Source: Crotophaga sulcirostris
Lineage: Eukaryota; Chordata; Aves; Cuculiformes; Crotophagidae
DNA: 64,000 bases
Direction of reading: 5' to 3'
Assembly (NCBI GenBank): GCA_013397455.1
Contig: VYZB01000174.1
Span: 208,100-272,099, forward strand
A program made the translations under genes and the position numbers. Under the pieces are notes generated by a model. That model was not told the origin of the DNA. It saw only the letters and a program-made list of their open reading frames with translations, and did not search any database. Below are positions 46,853 through 59,227 of this stretch, one piece after another; positions within the stretch are counted from its first letter, which is position 1, and the number at the start of each line of letters is the position of its first letter.

Positions 46853-47982
46853 CACATTGTTGTCTGCTAATGGTATCTGACTTGAGTCTTATGGGGTTTT
46901 GAATGAACAGGAATTACAACGAGCCTAGAATTATGAAGCATCTCTAATTTAAGCATCTCTTTTGCTGGAGTTGTGATATCAACAGAAATGAGTCTGGTTC
47001 CCCAGGGTGTCCCAGACAGGCAAAGCTGTGGGATGCTGCCTAGAAAGGGCACGTAGGTGCTGGGGAGACAGACGGTTGTTTGCATGGCAGGCAGGCTGCT
47101 ATTGCCAGCCAACACCAGCTGGTCTCAAACAAGATCTCCTGGTGATTTTGCAGTTCCATTTGAGCCTCTTAAAGGCTTAGCTACAGTCATAGGAAGGGCT
47201 GTCCATGTTTGTACACCCCTGAACACATTGCAGATCTGTGCTCTGACCAGCTCTTTACGTGCTCTGAAAAAAACAAGCAGGGAGAGGGGTGAAAACATCT
47301 CACACCAGCTCTGCAAGTTTATTATTGCTGTGATCAGGGGCAGAAATATTCGGCAAAGTCCTCCTACACTTCCCATCTTTGCAGGCTCAGACTTGGCATG
47401 AACACAGCAGAATTTCTTAGGCTGCCTTGGCTGTTGGAGGTTCCTCATATGTTAGTGTTTGTGAAATGAGTTGGGCCCCTTGGCCTGGTTCCTACCCCTG
47501 CTGACTTTGCAAACATCAGGCAGACATGAATGTTTGCCCAGCAAAACATGTGTGAGATCTGCTCTGCTCTGAGCAGTGAAGAAGTTGCTTCTTCAGTAAC
47601 GTGGACGCTGGAGGTGGTGCACCCAGCACCTTTGCTACCACAGATAGAAAGGGAATAGGGAGATGTTCATGGAGGGCACCACCACTTAGAGACCTCTGCA
47701 CTTTAATGTCAGCCATCCCTCAGACTTTAATACAGGGAAATCTGGAGAAGCTCAGATCTCCTCTGCTGTTTTTCTCCCCTCCCGTATCGCTGCAGTCTAA
47801 TACAAAAATATTGTTATGTTTCTCCTCTTTTGAAAAATGAAGCCCTTCAAGATGATTTGCAAACATTGAGTGCTGGGTTCTGTCTCCTCAGTGAAGCAAG
47901 AAGGAATGTGTTGCTAGAGTTAGAGCTGCTTTGGCCTGATGGGCTTCCATGTTCATGTGTTTGGTAGCCCTTCTGTTTTGAG

Positions 47983-48050
47983 CCCATAAGGGATACACAC
48001 ACCCTTATGGGAAGGGGCTTCAGCTGGTCATGGTCTCTTTTAGAGACCAT
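47983..48050. other. Two adjacent perfect hairpins
   Basis: First hairpin: CCCATAAGGG (47983), 9-nt loop, CCCTTATGGG (48002). Around it, AGCCCTTC on the left and GAAGGGGCT on the right could extend the stem with one bulge and an asymmetric loop. Second hairpin: ATGGTCTC (48030), loop TTTTA, GAGACCAT (48043). Could be structured RNA or protein-binding palindromes. No known family recognised. Confidence 0.8.
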
Positions 48051-49287
48051 CTGAAAGATGGTTCCCTGACCTCAAAAGGGAAATAACTGCAAAGTGAAGT
48101 TGTAAAAGACTCAGGACACCAAGGTGCTCAAAACTCTATGGTGGCTGTCTTATTGCTAATTAGATGAGGACTCATCAGGTTGGAAGGGAGACCTATAAGA
48201 AGGGACAGAGGACTATAATCACTGACCAGTATGTGAAGGGTGGACAGGGAGAGTATGGTCACAGGATTACAGAACATTGGCTGAAACCAGAAACTGGAAG
48301 TTCAAAACAAACTAAAAGAGGTCGTTCTTCTCCCAGTGTATAATTAAGCTGTTGTGGATGTTGAAAATTGACGGGGGTTCATAAAGGAGCCAGAAAAATT
48401 CACAGAAGAAAAATTCACTATGAGTAATTAAATAGGAAAAGATTCTCTATGGCACGGGAAGCCACAAATTGTTGGAAGCTGACTGGATATTTTGAGGAAG
48501 TATCCCAAACTCTTTGCTGTATGCTGACACTCTTCTCTAGACATCCACTCTCGACCATGGCCAAAGACAAGTCACTGGGATGAATGGACCTTGATGGCTG
48601 TTCTGATAGTCCCACATCTTTCTACCTGAATACCTGATGGTAGGTTAGGGCCTTCATTAACTTTGTAGGTCTCAGGACTTGTGAGGATGCTGTAGGAGTT
48701 TCTCCTGTCTTCTGGTGGATGTAATAGTAAGTTTAATTACGACCCAGGGGCTTTGTGCAGGTACGGAGTTAGGTCACCTCCACATAAAATGGCTTAGAAA
48801 CTGTTTATACCACCTCTGTATGCTTAATATTCCATGCTTACCATGCTCTCCAGACCTTCTAATACCAAGTTAAAATACATCTTTAACCTGCACCTGCAGA
48901 TCAGCTGTGAATCCTTTACAGTGAACCTCTCTGGGTTCAACAGGAACCACCTGTTGTGGATAGAATTAATTGCTTCTATATTAGATCTTAGACAGCTGCA
49001 ACAAGGCTGATTGTGATGGACATCTTGTTGTTTTCTTGATCCTAATCCACAAGGAGAATGTCAGCAAGGCTTAAACCAAGCTTTGTTATTTTTTTGTTTC
49101 CAGTTTTGGGCAAGTACTTGTTTTACAGCTGAGGTACATAAGATAAGATGCTGTTGCCTTCTTCCCCAGCCTTGTGTGGATCATCAGCATTGGACAGACC
49201 ATGCAGCACCTTTGAGATGTTCATGCCATCTCCTCTCTGTCTTTCAATTGTACAGTTATGGGAGCTGATCCACCTGAAAAATAGGCA

Positions 49288-49317
49288 GACAACAACAACA
49301 GCAGCAACAACAGCAAG
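49288..49317. repeat. (CAA/CAG)n short repeat
   Basis: GACAACAACAACAGCAGCAA and then CAACAGCAAG. A short imperfect trinucleotide tract. Confidence 0.85.
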
Positions 49318-50412
49318 TGTGGTTGTTTTGAAAGCTGTGCTGGTTTCACCTGAGAAAACAAGACAGTTTTGGTATGTGGTGATGGGTGGGGAAGGATGAA
49401 GCAGGCAGTGATACCTTCAGCAGGTTTTTCTGCAAAGACTTGGTGCTGTGAAGCCACAAACTCAATGCACGTTGGTGTTTGCACAATGCCATTAGCAAGT
49501 GTGCTGGATTTTAAGGCAGGCTGGTGTGATCCCTGGCTTCAAGGATCTTTCACAGGACTTGTGCTTCGGACAAGACGAACAGGGACTTAAGGTAGGTTTT
49601 AATTTCCTTGTGAAATGGCTTCTCAGTGGGGATGGAAATTACTGCTCTGATTTAAAGGTGTGACCAAAGCAAGGTGGGCCATGGACTGTGCTGTGTGGTG
49701 TCTGTGGTCTCTGCTAGCCCAGTTCAGCCTGGTGACCTTTACAGGCTTAGCACGTTCCCTTCAGCTATCAGTGGGTGACCTATTGAGGCAAAGAAGAGGT
49801 GTCTGTGCTTGGGGCACTCCAGGCTGTTGAGTCTCCCCATGCAGAGCCTGGCTGCCCTCCTCTTTCCCACAGATCACAAGGGAAGAGGGAAGTCACAATG
49901 CTGGCACTCGGTGTTTTGACGGTTATGAGGCTCTGCTTTGCTGCAGCTGCAAATTAACACCAGCTTCCCCATCAGGCTTCCCCCTGCAGGGCCAAGGAGG
50001 ACATTCTGTGCCAGAGGTAGCCCAGGACAAGCTGAGGCATGCACCTGGCTGACAGCTGCCCTGCTGAGAGCTAAAAGTGAGAGGTGACTTTGTCCACAAG
50101 GTAAGACATGAGGCTGGTTAGTTGTCCTTGTGGCAGCTTTTGGAGTTTTGCAGCTGGAGAGTCTGAAGTCTGGAGGTGAGGGTACAAAAGACAGGCTGAA
50201 GGTTGGAGGGGAAGAAGAATTTTTCTCAGTCCTTGGTGTCCACGCTCTGGGCAACATCATCCCACTGAGGGTACTGAATCTCTGTGCTGGCTGTGGGCAT
50301 CACCAGGGAAGCCACAACTGGGAAGCACTGAAGGTGGTGTTTCTTACACCTAGAGGACAGTCCCAAGTACTCCACTGAGACACACCAGCTGCAGATCAGT
50401 GGAGACCTCCTG

Positions 50413-50866
50413 TCACAGAATCACAGAATCATTGAGTGGTTTGGGTTGGAAAGGACCATAAAGCCCATCCAGTCCCAACGCCCCTGCCATGGGCAGGGAC
50501 ACCTCCCACTGGATCAGGGGGCTCCAAGCCCCATCCAACCTGGCCTTGAACACCTCCAGGGATGGGGCAGCCACCACTGCTCTGGGCAACCTGGGCCAGG
50601 GCCTCCCCACCCTCACAGCAAAACATTTCTTCCTAAGATCTCATCTAAATCTCCCCTCTTTCAGATTAAAACCATTTCCCCTTGTCCTGTCCCTGCACTC
50701 CCTGCTCAAGAGCCCCTCCCCAGCTTTCCTGGAGCTCCTTCAGGTACTGGAAGGCTGCTCTAAAGTCTCCCTGGAGCCTTCTCTTCTCCAGGCTGAACAA
50801 CGCCTACTCTCTCAACCTGTCCTTAGATGGGAGGTGCTCCAGCCCCCAGATCATCTTTGTGGCCCT
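50413..50866 (-). mobile_element. CR1 LINE 3' fragment (group A)
   Basis: Tail TCACAGAATCACAGAATCAT, then CCATGGGCAGGGACACCTCC, GGATCAGGGGGCTCCAAGCC, AAGATCTCATCTAAATCTCC, CACTCCCTGCTCAAGAGCCC, TCTTCTCCAGGCTGAACAAC, up to CAGATCATCTTTGTGGCCC. The minus frame reads [20 protein letters not shown], the ORF2 C-terminus. Confidence 0.97.
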
Positions 50867-52904
50867 TACTTTAGCCATAAGAAAGTCAGAAATTGAATCT
50901 AAATATTGTCCAGGATCAGAGGCTGGGATGAGGCTTTATCCTTGTGCTTGAGCCAGTGCTGGGCCACTTTCCTGCTTCAGCTGTGATGTGCATGAAGAAG
51001 GTCTTCCTTGCAGGGTTCAAATCATGTGTTTCAACACAGCTGGCTGCTGTCTTTGGTCTGAGTTTGTCCATAAAGAGAGAGGGGGGGAAGGAAAAGGGCT
51101 TTTCTCTTTCAACTCTCTCACCCCTGGGGTTGCTGCCTCTGCTGCTGAACCCAAACGGCAGCCAAAGGTCACCATCTCAGTCCTCAAATGTCTCAAAGAG
51201 GAAGTGCTGTACATGCTGAAACTGCCTCCTTGACAAAAAAGCAAGACAAACACTGCAGCTGGTGGTTAAATAGCCTGACCTTGAGTAACACGGGCTTGCC
51301 AGCTTTAAGAGAAGGCCAAGTGCCATGTTTGGGGGTAGGACAGCAATTGCAGGAGGAAATGGTTTGGCTTGCAGAACAGGTGAGGGGCAGATGCCCAGAA
51401 AACCAGATGTGTTTCCACTCCACATAGTGACAGGACAAGTAATGGTGTGTAGGTGCCTTGCAGAGCATGTGAGTGTCCCACGTGTGCATTGCCAGGACCT
51501 CTGGGACAGCCAGGCTGGGGACTGATCTCCCAGCAGTAGGTGTAGCTACTGAGGCTGTCCTGGGGGTAAGGAGGTTGTCCGTGAAGTGAGACCAGCAACC
51601 CACTGAGTATGGCAATGACCATGACCTGCAGCTAATAATGGGCACTGACAGAATACCCTGATCATGGGGAACTGCTGTCCTTGCCCATGTTTGTCAGCGC
51701 TGGGCTTACACTGGGGCTGAGGAACATCTGGGTGAGGGCTACGTGCAGCCTGTGACCTCATTCTGTATGCCTTGCTGCCTCATTGGGGCCATCATGCCTA
51801 GAAGTAGTCAAGTTGTAGACTGTCTCTGGCCAGCCAGAGTCTCCTCCAGCACTATCCCAGCAAGTCTTGCACCATCTGCCGTGCCCATGTGCACACAGCT
51901 TTATCCAAGGGATCTCATCACATACCCTGAACACCACTCTGGTGGGTTGTGACACAGCCCTCACAAGGTCTTTGAACTGAAAAAAAAGGAATAGTTTCAT
52001 CTTGTGCACAAAAGGAGCAGGGGACTCAAAAGAGACTTGCAGCAAGCACAGTTGAGAGTGGACATGGCTCATCTGTTCCAGGGAAATTGTATAGACAAGA
52101 GCTCACAGCAATTTGTCTTGACACCAGAAATTGCTTCCCGGAGAGGCTGGCTTTGGCAGTACAGAGGTAGTCCAAACTAATTAGATCATTTGTAGCTTGT
52201 TCAAGGGGCGTGAAGGATCTACTTGACCTTTTGTAATGAAAAAGTCCCCAGCCTTGTTTTACAGACTAAAATGGGAAGGTCTAAGCCATTGAGAAACTAC
52301 TTACGCTCAACAACTGTGACTGACCATATGGAGAGCTGACCTGCACAGCCCTCGTTTGCAAAGAGAGGCTGAAACTGGGTAATTGGCTGTCCTGGAGTGG
52401 CTTTGTTTGGGGGTTTCTGTGTGTTTCTGTGTTCAGTGGGAACAGTGACAGTGGGAAGGGGGTTTCCCAGCTTGAGAATGGGAAGGGTCCATGACTCCGT
52501 CTCCAGGGACCAATCACAACCACCTTTGTTTTTTGATTTAGAGGTAGACTTAGGCTGAATATGTGGATATCAATGTACAGCTGGCCATGAGGCTCCTGGA
52601 TAACACTCTCCCCTCCCCCAAACCATGGACAAAAGATCTAGGGGATCATGGTGGACATCAAGTTGGACATATGCCATTAGTGTGCTCTTGCAGTGCTGGG
52701 CCACAGGTAACACTCTAATAGCAGGAGCACAGGTTGGGACAAGTGATTATTTCCTTCTGCTCAACACTGAGACAGATCCAGCTACTGTGTCCCATCTTGG
52801 TTTTCCTGGTAAAAGGCAGACATTGATGATGCAAGCCCAGTGAAAGCTGTTGAGATGCTCATGGGTCAGGGTTTGCTCAGCCAACAGAAAGGTAGGGCAA
52901 GATG
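50867..52904. other. Unique stretch, nothing recognised
   Basis: Open frames are up to 150 codons (minus, about 51193-51645) without domains. A tRNA B-box-like GGTTCAAATC at 51014 has no matching A-box or cloverleaf. Confidence 0.55.
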
Positions 52905-53236
52905 GTACCTTATTGCTGTTTGGAGCTACCTAAGGGGAGATTGTAGAGATGACAGAGAAGACTCATCTTGGAGGTAGACAGAGAAAGGACAACATGCAGT
53001 GGGCACAAGCTGCAACATAGGGAATTCTAATTAGATTTGAGGACAGAATTCTTCCCCATGAGGATGGTCGAACACTGGAGCAGGGCACTGAGATGTGGGG
53101 GAATTTGTGTCCTTGGAGATATTGAAAACTCAACTGGAGAAGGCTCTGAGCAACCTGAGCTAACTCACCCTTCTTTGAGCAGGAGGTTGGACCAGAGACC
53201 TCCAGAGGTACCTTCCAACATAAAATGGTCAATGAG
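52905..53236 (+). mobile_element. Old CR1 LINE 3' fragment
   Basis: GCTACCTAAGGGGAGATTGT, GGGCACAAGCTGCAACATAG, GGGAATTCTAATTAGATTTG, CCATGAGGATGGTCGAACAC, TCCTTGGAGATATTGAAAAC, GAGCAGGAGGTTGGACCAGA, GACCTCCAGAGGTACCTTCC. An older subfamily (AATTCTAATTAGAT, CTCCAGAGGT blocks) with a decayed tail. One of only two plus-strand copies right of 27.5 kb. Confidence 0.9.
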
Positions 53237-56200
53237 TCCAAGACATGTGAGTATATGTGTATATAGATGACATACACACCCCAGAATTGATTACTGTGTG
53301 ATCTGAGATGCTTCCTGGAGTTGTCCATAACACCATCGCTGTGCAGCATTCCCTGATCTGTTACCACATGCGGGCTATGAAGGAGTCAGTAACCCACCGC
53401 AGTCACAGCTTCTGGGATGGCTCCCCCAAAACAAAGAGTGAATTTCACTTCTTTCTCTTTAATACTCCTTTACAGTTTTTCATTATTCTCTTGTTCTGAC
53501 TAACCTAAAATCTGAAATGTTGTTGTGACCCTCCTGGGCCCCTTTAATTGGGTCACCAGCTTATTCAAGCATGAGTTCTTATCTGGCGCGGTGAAGAAGG
53601 GATTTGGAGGAGGGGGTGAGAGGGGAAGAGGCTTCCATCTCTCTTGGCAATTCTGTCCCCTCCAGCAACAGCAGCAGGAGGAGAAAACCTGGTTCTCCTG
53701 GACTTGTGGTTCACTCCTTTGTCTCATCTTCATCCACTCCATCTTTTCTCCTGAGGGAAGACACTGACTTTTTATCCTATGGGAGAAACTAAGAGCCTGT
53801 TCTGGCTGCAAGGCAACATGAGACACCCCCAGATGAAACTCTGGTGTTATAATCTACAAACTCAAAAATCCTCCTCCCATGGACACAAAATGCCCTTCCA
53901 AGCCTGTGAAAATCCTCTGCCACTCTCCATATCAGGGTAGAGACTGCTCTACCATGCTGTTTTCAGGCACTGGCTGCAAGGATTTCAAGGGGTAAAAGAA
54001 GGGGTCCAACCAGACTTAGGTCTACCCAGGCCATTTGTTTGGATGGCTCCTCCTCGGGCTGCATGGCTGATGGGGCAGTGAAGCTTACCAAAGGACAGTC
54101 CAACAGCCTGGAGATAACATGAATTGGGATTGCACCTGCAATGAGCTACTGCAGAGCCACAAACTGCCAAGTTTATCCCAGTATTCAACTAGGACCCATC
54201 AGAGAGACTTCTGTAAGAGCCTTGAGCTCCTTAAGGCCTCTGCCTGGATAACCTGGGATCCTGCTTGCAAATCTACAATTCTGTCTCCCTGGAAATATGG
54301 ACAAGTCAGTTTGTAAGGAGTTTCTCACACCATCACATGAACTAGCAGTCAGGTTCCCAATGGAAATTTGTCTTATCCAGTGGAAACATCACCCTGCCTG
54401 TCCTCCATCTGGGGTTCACTGAATGCAATGTGTTTTCTGTGAAATGTTCAGTGTTCCACGAATCTGCACGTTCTGATGGGAAAAAAATATTTGGCTGGAA
54501 AATTCCCAAGCAGCTTGCCTGTGTCAGCGTGGTGTGAAGCACGCCTGGGAGTGGGGCGGTGTTGAGAAACATGACTGTGTCACGCTGTCCATCCTGTCTC
54601 TTGGGTGTAACCTCATCCCAGACTTGAATAACCTGTCGCTTTTGGCTGAAGGCTCTGACTTTCTGTCCCTGCTCCTGGCTTTCCTGTCTCTACTGAGCTT
54701 GTTTCCATGGATGTCTGCCATGCAGATAACTTTATCTTGGTCTCCTAAGGAAACATAACTTCTTTGAACTTTTTTTATGTATGGAACAGGGAGCTGGCTT
54801 CATCCGTATCCTTCTCTACTTCAACTTCTCTTGAAGTGTTTGACCAATTTCCAACATATTTCAGGGCAGAAGAGCCATAGATATAAAGCTTTTACAAGTT
54901 TGCAGTCAACTTGTACCAGACTACAAGAATACCACAAGAGTCAGAGTAACACAAATCTCTGTGGAGGTATTGGGCATTATCAGCACTGTTGCAATATCGA
55001 ACGACTCGTTCTTGCTCCCCTTCTCTTTCTATGCCTGCAGGGTGAGTCTGAGGGTCTGGGGAAGGTCCTCAGTTTTCATCCATGGCTTGAAGAAGGAAAC
55101 TGCAGTCTTGTCTCTCTTTTGCCTCCTATGTGGTGTCTTGTAGCAGCTCTCTCCAACTGTGAGCCAGGCTGAGTCCCTTCTCTTTCACCTCTGGATATTC
55201 CTCAGCGGAGCTGAGATGTGGTGATAATTGCCCAGGAAACTGCCCTCCGGATCCTGAGTCCTTTGTTGGCCTCCAAAATCCTGCTCTCTTCTCATATGCC
55301 AGACACAGGAGGTTGCAATGATCGCAAGACCCAAAGTTGGGGGAACACAGTAGCGCTGTGACTCTGTTAGCCATGATCTATGCTCATGGGATGATCCCTC
55401 TGTGCAGCAGATCCCTTTTCTGTCAACTGGTTGGGTGTGCTTGGGTGCTCCTGTGTATCCCAACACACCCCTCTGACCCCCTCACCATGTGACTCTGAGA
55501 TGCCCACACTATGAAAAATGGGCATTGCTTAGGCTGCGTTGACCTCAAAGAGATCCTCTCAGCCTTGTTTCTCACCTTCACCCTTACCCTTGGCCACACT
55601 GGTCTCCCCCTTCCACTGCAACAGACTCTTCTGAGCGCAGATTTAACTCCCTAATCTGGCAGAACACCATCCCACTGTCCAGAAGCAGAGGACAAGGAGA
55701 AATGAGGAACCCCCTTCTACAACAGGGAACTGTTAATTTAACTCATCACATCTGCTAGACTTGGCCCTGAATCTGAAAAGACACCAAAATGCTTTCTTGC
55801 ATACGAGGAAGAACCAGGCATTCTTGCACAATCCAAACACATCTCCAGGCTCCCTGCTGGACACCAGCCCAGAGGTATTTGTTGCTCTCTGATGTGAGGG
55901 GTTTATTTAAAAAAATAAGCATGTGTTTCCAATTACCTGTGTACAGCAGGGTTCAACACTTTTGTTGCTTCACAACTCGCAGCTCGGTTCTGTGGAACAA
56001 GGGTGTGTATTGAACACGTGTCGAAAGAGTGGTCAAGCTTTTTTTCAAGGTTGCCAAAAAGCTGGTCAAGGAGTCTTGATTTTGAGTCCCCCCAGTCCAT
56101 TAGGATCTCAGAGGAAAACCTCTAAAGAAGTCCTCCACCTTCCAAGCACACTAAGACAACAGAATGAAAAGGCTTTCTCAGAGTTCCTCTAGCCACATAT

Positions 56201-56303
56201 TCTTCTTTTTTTTTAATGGCAAAAACATATTATACTGGCAATTTCTTGGTGAGCAAGGATAATTAGACCATTGTAACTATATGCTGCAAAGTGCTCTTGC
56301 TAC

Positions 56304-56310
56304 TATAAAT
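56304..56310 (+). promoter_or_regulatory. TATA-like box (tentative)
   Basis: TATAAAT within GCTACTATAAATGAAGG, about 120 bases upstream of the candidate exon at 56423. It may be chance in an AT-rich stretch. Confidence 0.2.
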
Positions 56311-56387
56311 GAAGGTCAAACGCAAGACACTTCCTGCTACTTTTGCTGACACGTGGCTGCCATTTAGTGATTCATAATCTCTACACA

Positions 56388-56402
56388 CGGCTTGGCAAGC
56401 CG
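56388..56402. other. Hairpin, 6-bp stem, 3-nt loop
   Basis: CGGCTT, loop GGC, AAGCCG. It directly precedes the T-run before the candidate exon. Confidence 0.8.
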
Positions 56403-56422
56403 AGGGGATTTTTTTTTTATAG

Positions 56423-56510
56423 GAGCTGTTTTGCGCTTATGCAAGCACAACAAAGGATTTAAAGGGACCTGCTTCGATCTCCCTACATGATCAGCAAGTT
56501 TCAGCTGAAG
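56423..56510 (+). other. Candidate 88-bp exon (unconfirmed)
   Basis: An uninterrupted ten-T tract followed by ATAG gives a good 3' splice site ending at 56422. CTGAAG followed by GTAAGTAAG at 56511 gives a near-ideal 5' splice site. Frame 1 from 56423 is open for all 29 codons plus one base, and the other two frames have stops. The peptide matches no family I recognise. Alternatively it could be the end of a noncoding first exon driven by the TATA-like box at 56304. No partner exon is identified, so I do not name a gene. Confidence 0.3.
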
Positions 56511-56637
56511 GTAAGTAAGATAAGTGGGACCATGATCCGTAGGCTGAATTATGCATAAGAGGAGACTGATCCTCCTCTAGCTGTTAGAGGTCTTCAAGCT
56601 GAAAAAAGGTTAAAGGTATGCCTGTTTTTACATTTAT

Positions 56638-57044
56638 CATAGAGTCACTGAATCATAGAATGGTTTGGGTCAGAAGGGACCTTTAAGATCATCCAGTTCC
56701 AACCCCCTGCCGTGGGCAGGAACATCTCCCACTGGATCAGGTTGCTCCAAGCCCCATCCAACCTGGCCTTGAACACCTCCAGGGATGGGGCAGCCACCAC
56801 TGCTCTGGGCAACCTGTGCCAGGGCCTCCCCACCCTCACAGGAAAACATTTCTTCCAAACATCTAATCTAAATCTTCCCTCTTTCATCTTAAAATCATTC
56901 CCCTTGTCCTATCCCTGCACTCCCTCACAAAGATCCCCTCCCCAGCTGTCCTGTAGCCCCTTCAAGTACTGGAAGGCTGATATAAGGTTTCCCCAGAGCC
57001 TTCTCTTCTCTAGACTAAACAACCTCAACTGTATCAGCCTCTCC
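56638..57044 (-). mobile_element. CR1 LINE 3' fragment (group A-like)
   Basis: CATAGAGTCACTGAATCATA, GCCGTGGGCAGGAACATCTC, CCTTGAACACCTCCAGGGAT, CACAGGAAAACATTTCTTCC, ACATCTAATCTAAATCTTCC, CCTATCCCTGCACTCCCTCA, TTCTCTTCTCTAGACTAAAC. It mixes a group B-like block (ACATCTAATCTAAATC) with group A text, so it may represent an intermediate subfamily. Confidence 0.96.
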
Positions 57045-59060
57045 TGAATTATATGGCATTTTTCTTCTGGACATCACTCTGCCTTGTACAACTGCACAAA
57101 CACTGATATGACTGAGCGTCAGAGGGGGAAAACGGATGCTGGGAGATAAGAAAACCTGATGGTGTTTGGATGGGATTGTAGTGGGCTGTGGCCTTCTGGT
57201 CCACAGGCTGAGCTTTAATTGTGAGATGGACTCTAATGAGATCAATTTCATTATCTAGAGAGGAACAGGAAAAAATTGTACATGGATTAAGCACCTTTCC
57301 ATGTTCAGTCTGTTCTGTGGTTTGTACGATGCCTTGGTAGCAGGAAAATCACAACATCTTTGAAGTACTGTGGCAATCACAGTAGACTCTTCTTATTTAG
57401 GAAGACAACTGGGCTTACTGTGCTTGTTTCATCAAACATTCTTAATATTGAAGATTTGTTTTAAAGTTGTGTAGGGCCACAGTTATTTTATTTGAGACAA
57501 CTTTTCTCCATTTGTGTGGAAATTATCTGCAAGATTCAGACAAACCTGAATCACAAGGAGTTGGAGAGCTGATGGGTATTCTGATGTTTGGCCTAAATGT
57601 AGAGAAGAGGAATTATTTTTTTAGTGCACTCTCACTGTTTCTTAAACCACCTTAGAGAGCTGCCTCCTCTCCTATTTTTGATTTATTTTAATGACCTGAT
57701 AAGAAGTTTCCAATTGGAGCTGAACTGGGACGTATGATCTGGGATGTGTATCTGTGAGCAAGTAATTCCATAAGAGACCATCTTTTACCTTTGATGGTTG
57801 GCTCATTTAATTTCCTTTCCGTAACCTTTTTTTTTTTGTGTGTGTGTATTCATGGAAAGTTCAGGGAAATGGTTTGAATTCTGTCTTTTGAGTGAATTCA
57901 CCCTGCTGTCACTTTGGTGTTTGCACTACAGTCCAACTTAGATTTTCCACCACGTTGGGCACCACTTAGCTATGCCACAAAGGCCAGTCCTTGCATGGAG
58001 ATCTGACAACTGAAGGAACCAGGAGGGGAAAACCTGGCTGGGGAAAGGAAATCTGGAGTGAGCACCCGAACAGGAGAGTTGCAGTCCACGATCCAACCAA
58101 CTGAATCATGCTGCTGATGTCATTTATTAAGGCTGATTCCTGGTGAGGAAGAAGACTCGGCACTACGCAGGTCACCAGCCTGCTGGCACGCTCAGGAGCA
58201 ATGAATCACTGATGCTCTTGAGCTGAGTCACCTGCATGGACAGAGACCTTTTCACAGAAAATGTTCCTTGGTGAAAAAAAAAATCCCACTGATTCAGTAA
58301 AGTCCCTTTTCGGTATCCTTTGGTCGATGAAAGGAGCATTTTGCTCAGTTGGATATCATCTCCTTCTGAGGTTCTGGTGGTGGCGTCCGGGTGCAGAGTG
58401 ACCTGTGGTTTCCAGCTGGCAGAACAAAGACAGAGGATTGTGTTTGCAGGCTGTTTGTTCAGTGTCCCAGTAACAGGACATTGGGCACCTGGAAACTTTG
58501 GCAAGCAAAACCTGTATTTCGTCATCTTTTTTCTTCTGAATCCTAAACCAACTCAGAAAAAAAAAAGTTTAATTTTTTTTTTTCTTTTTAACAAAAAAGG
58601 CAAATTGTGCGAGACAAGGGAGGTGGGGGGAGAATTGTCCCAAGGCCAAGTTATCACCTGCTCATCTAAAAATCACTTGAATATTGGTTCAGAGGAGATT
58701 AATGAAAGCAGAATGTGGCCCTTAGATACTGAAGGGGCACATGAGGAAGGTTTGGAAAATCCTGTATGCCAGGGACAGGGTGATGAGGGAGCTGCTGAAT
58801 GGCTGTCCAGTGTCTTAGCCAGAACAAGAAGTAGGGGCCAGCAAATTAAGTCAGTGGGATACGGGATCCAAACCAATAGAGATGGGTCCTCATGCAGTGG
58901 GAAGCTGAGCTGTAAACTTCTTGCTGAAGAATATTGTGGATATAAGAAGGTTCAAGAGGTTGAATGGGCAAGTAAATGGATGAGAGATATGCTGGATTTA
59001 CTGAGCTTACAAATGCCATCAAGCTCCAGAGACTCCCTGAGCTGAATATAAAGGAGGCAA
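57045..59060. other. Unique stretch with longest open frame
   Basis: The plus frame 58320-59045 is open for 241 codons, the longest in the window. It crosses A and T runs at 58557-58583 (giving Lys/Phe runs), has no recognisable domain, and stops just before a CR1 tail. From about 58820 the sequence has a faint repeat-like feel, but I cannot assign a family. A T-run followed by (GT)n lies at 57828-57847. Confidence 0.45.
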
Positions 59061-59227
59061 GGAGAACAGGACACCCAGGGAAGTGGTGGAGTTTGCTTCT
59101 GTGGAGGTGTTCAAAAAACCTGTAGACCTGGCACTTCATGACATAGTTTAGTAGGCACGGTGGTGCTGGGCTGACAGTTGGACTGGGTGATCTTAGAGGT
59201 CTTTTCCAACCTTAATGATTCTATGAG
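59061..59227 (+). mobile_element. CR1 LINE 3' tail (group C-like)
   Basis: GGAGAACAGGACACCCAGGG, AGTGGTGGAGTTTGCTTCTG, GGAGGTGTTCAAAAAACCTG, CAGTTGGACTGGGTGATCTT, GAGGTCTTTTCCAACCTTAA, tail TGATTCTATGAG. CR1-Y-like 3' end. Confidence 0.92.

Larger units (their letters stand above)
46853..50412. other. Unique stretch with two hairpins
   Basis: 3.6 kb without transposable elements. Contains two perfect hairpins 18 bases apart (47983-48011 and 48030-48050) and a short (CAA/CAG)n at 49288-49317. No gene recognised. Confidence 0.6.
53237..56637. other. Unique stretch with candidate exon at right
   Basis: 3.4 kb free of recognised transposable elements. The right end (about 56200-56520) carries a TATA-like box, a hairpin and a candidate exon, listed separately. 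Open frames elsewhere are up to 134 codons and look random. Confidence 0.55.

Noticed and set aside
50413..50866. Frames with repeated peptide text such as [13 protein letters not shown] in many places, looking like a gene family
   Set aside because: They are the C-terminal end of CR1 ORF2, or its antisense and shifted frames, and belong to transposon remnants.
51014..51023. tRNA B-box-like GGTTCAAATC
   Set aside because: No A-box at a suitable distance and no cloverleaf, so not a tRNA or tRNA-derived SINE.
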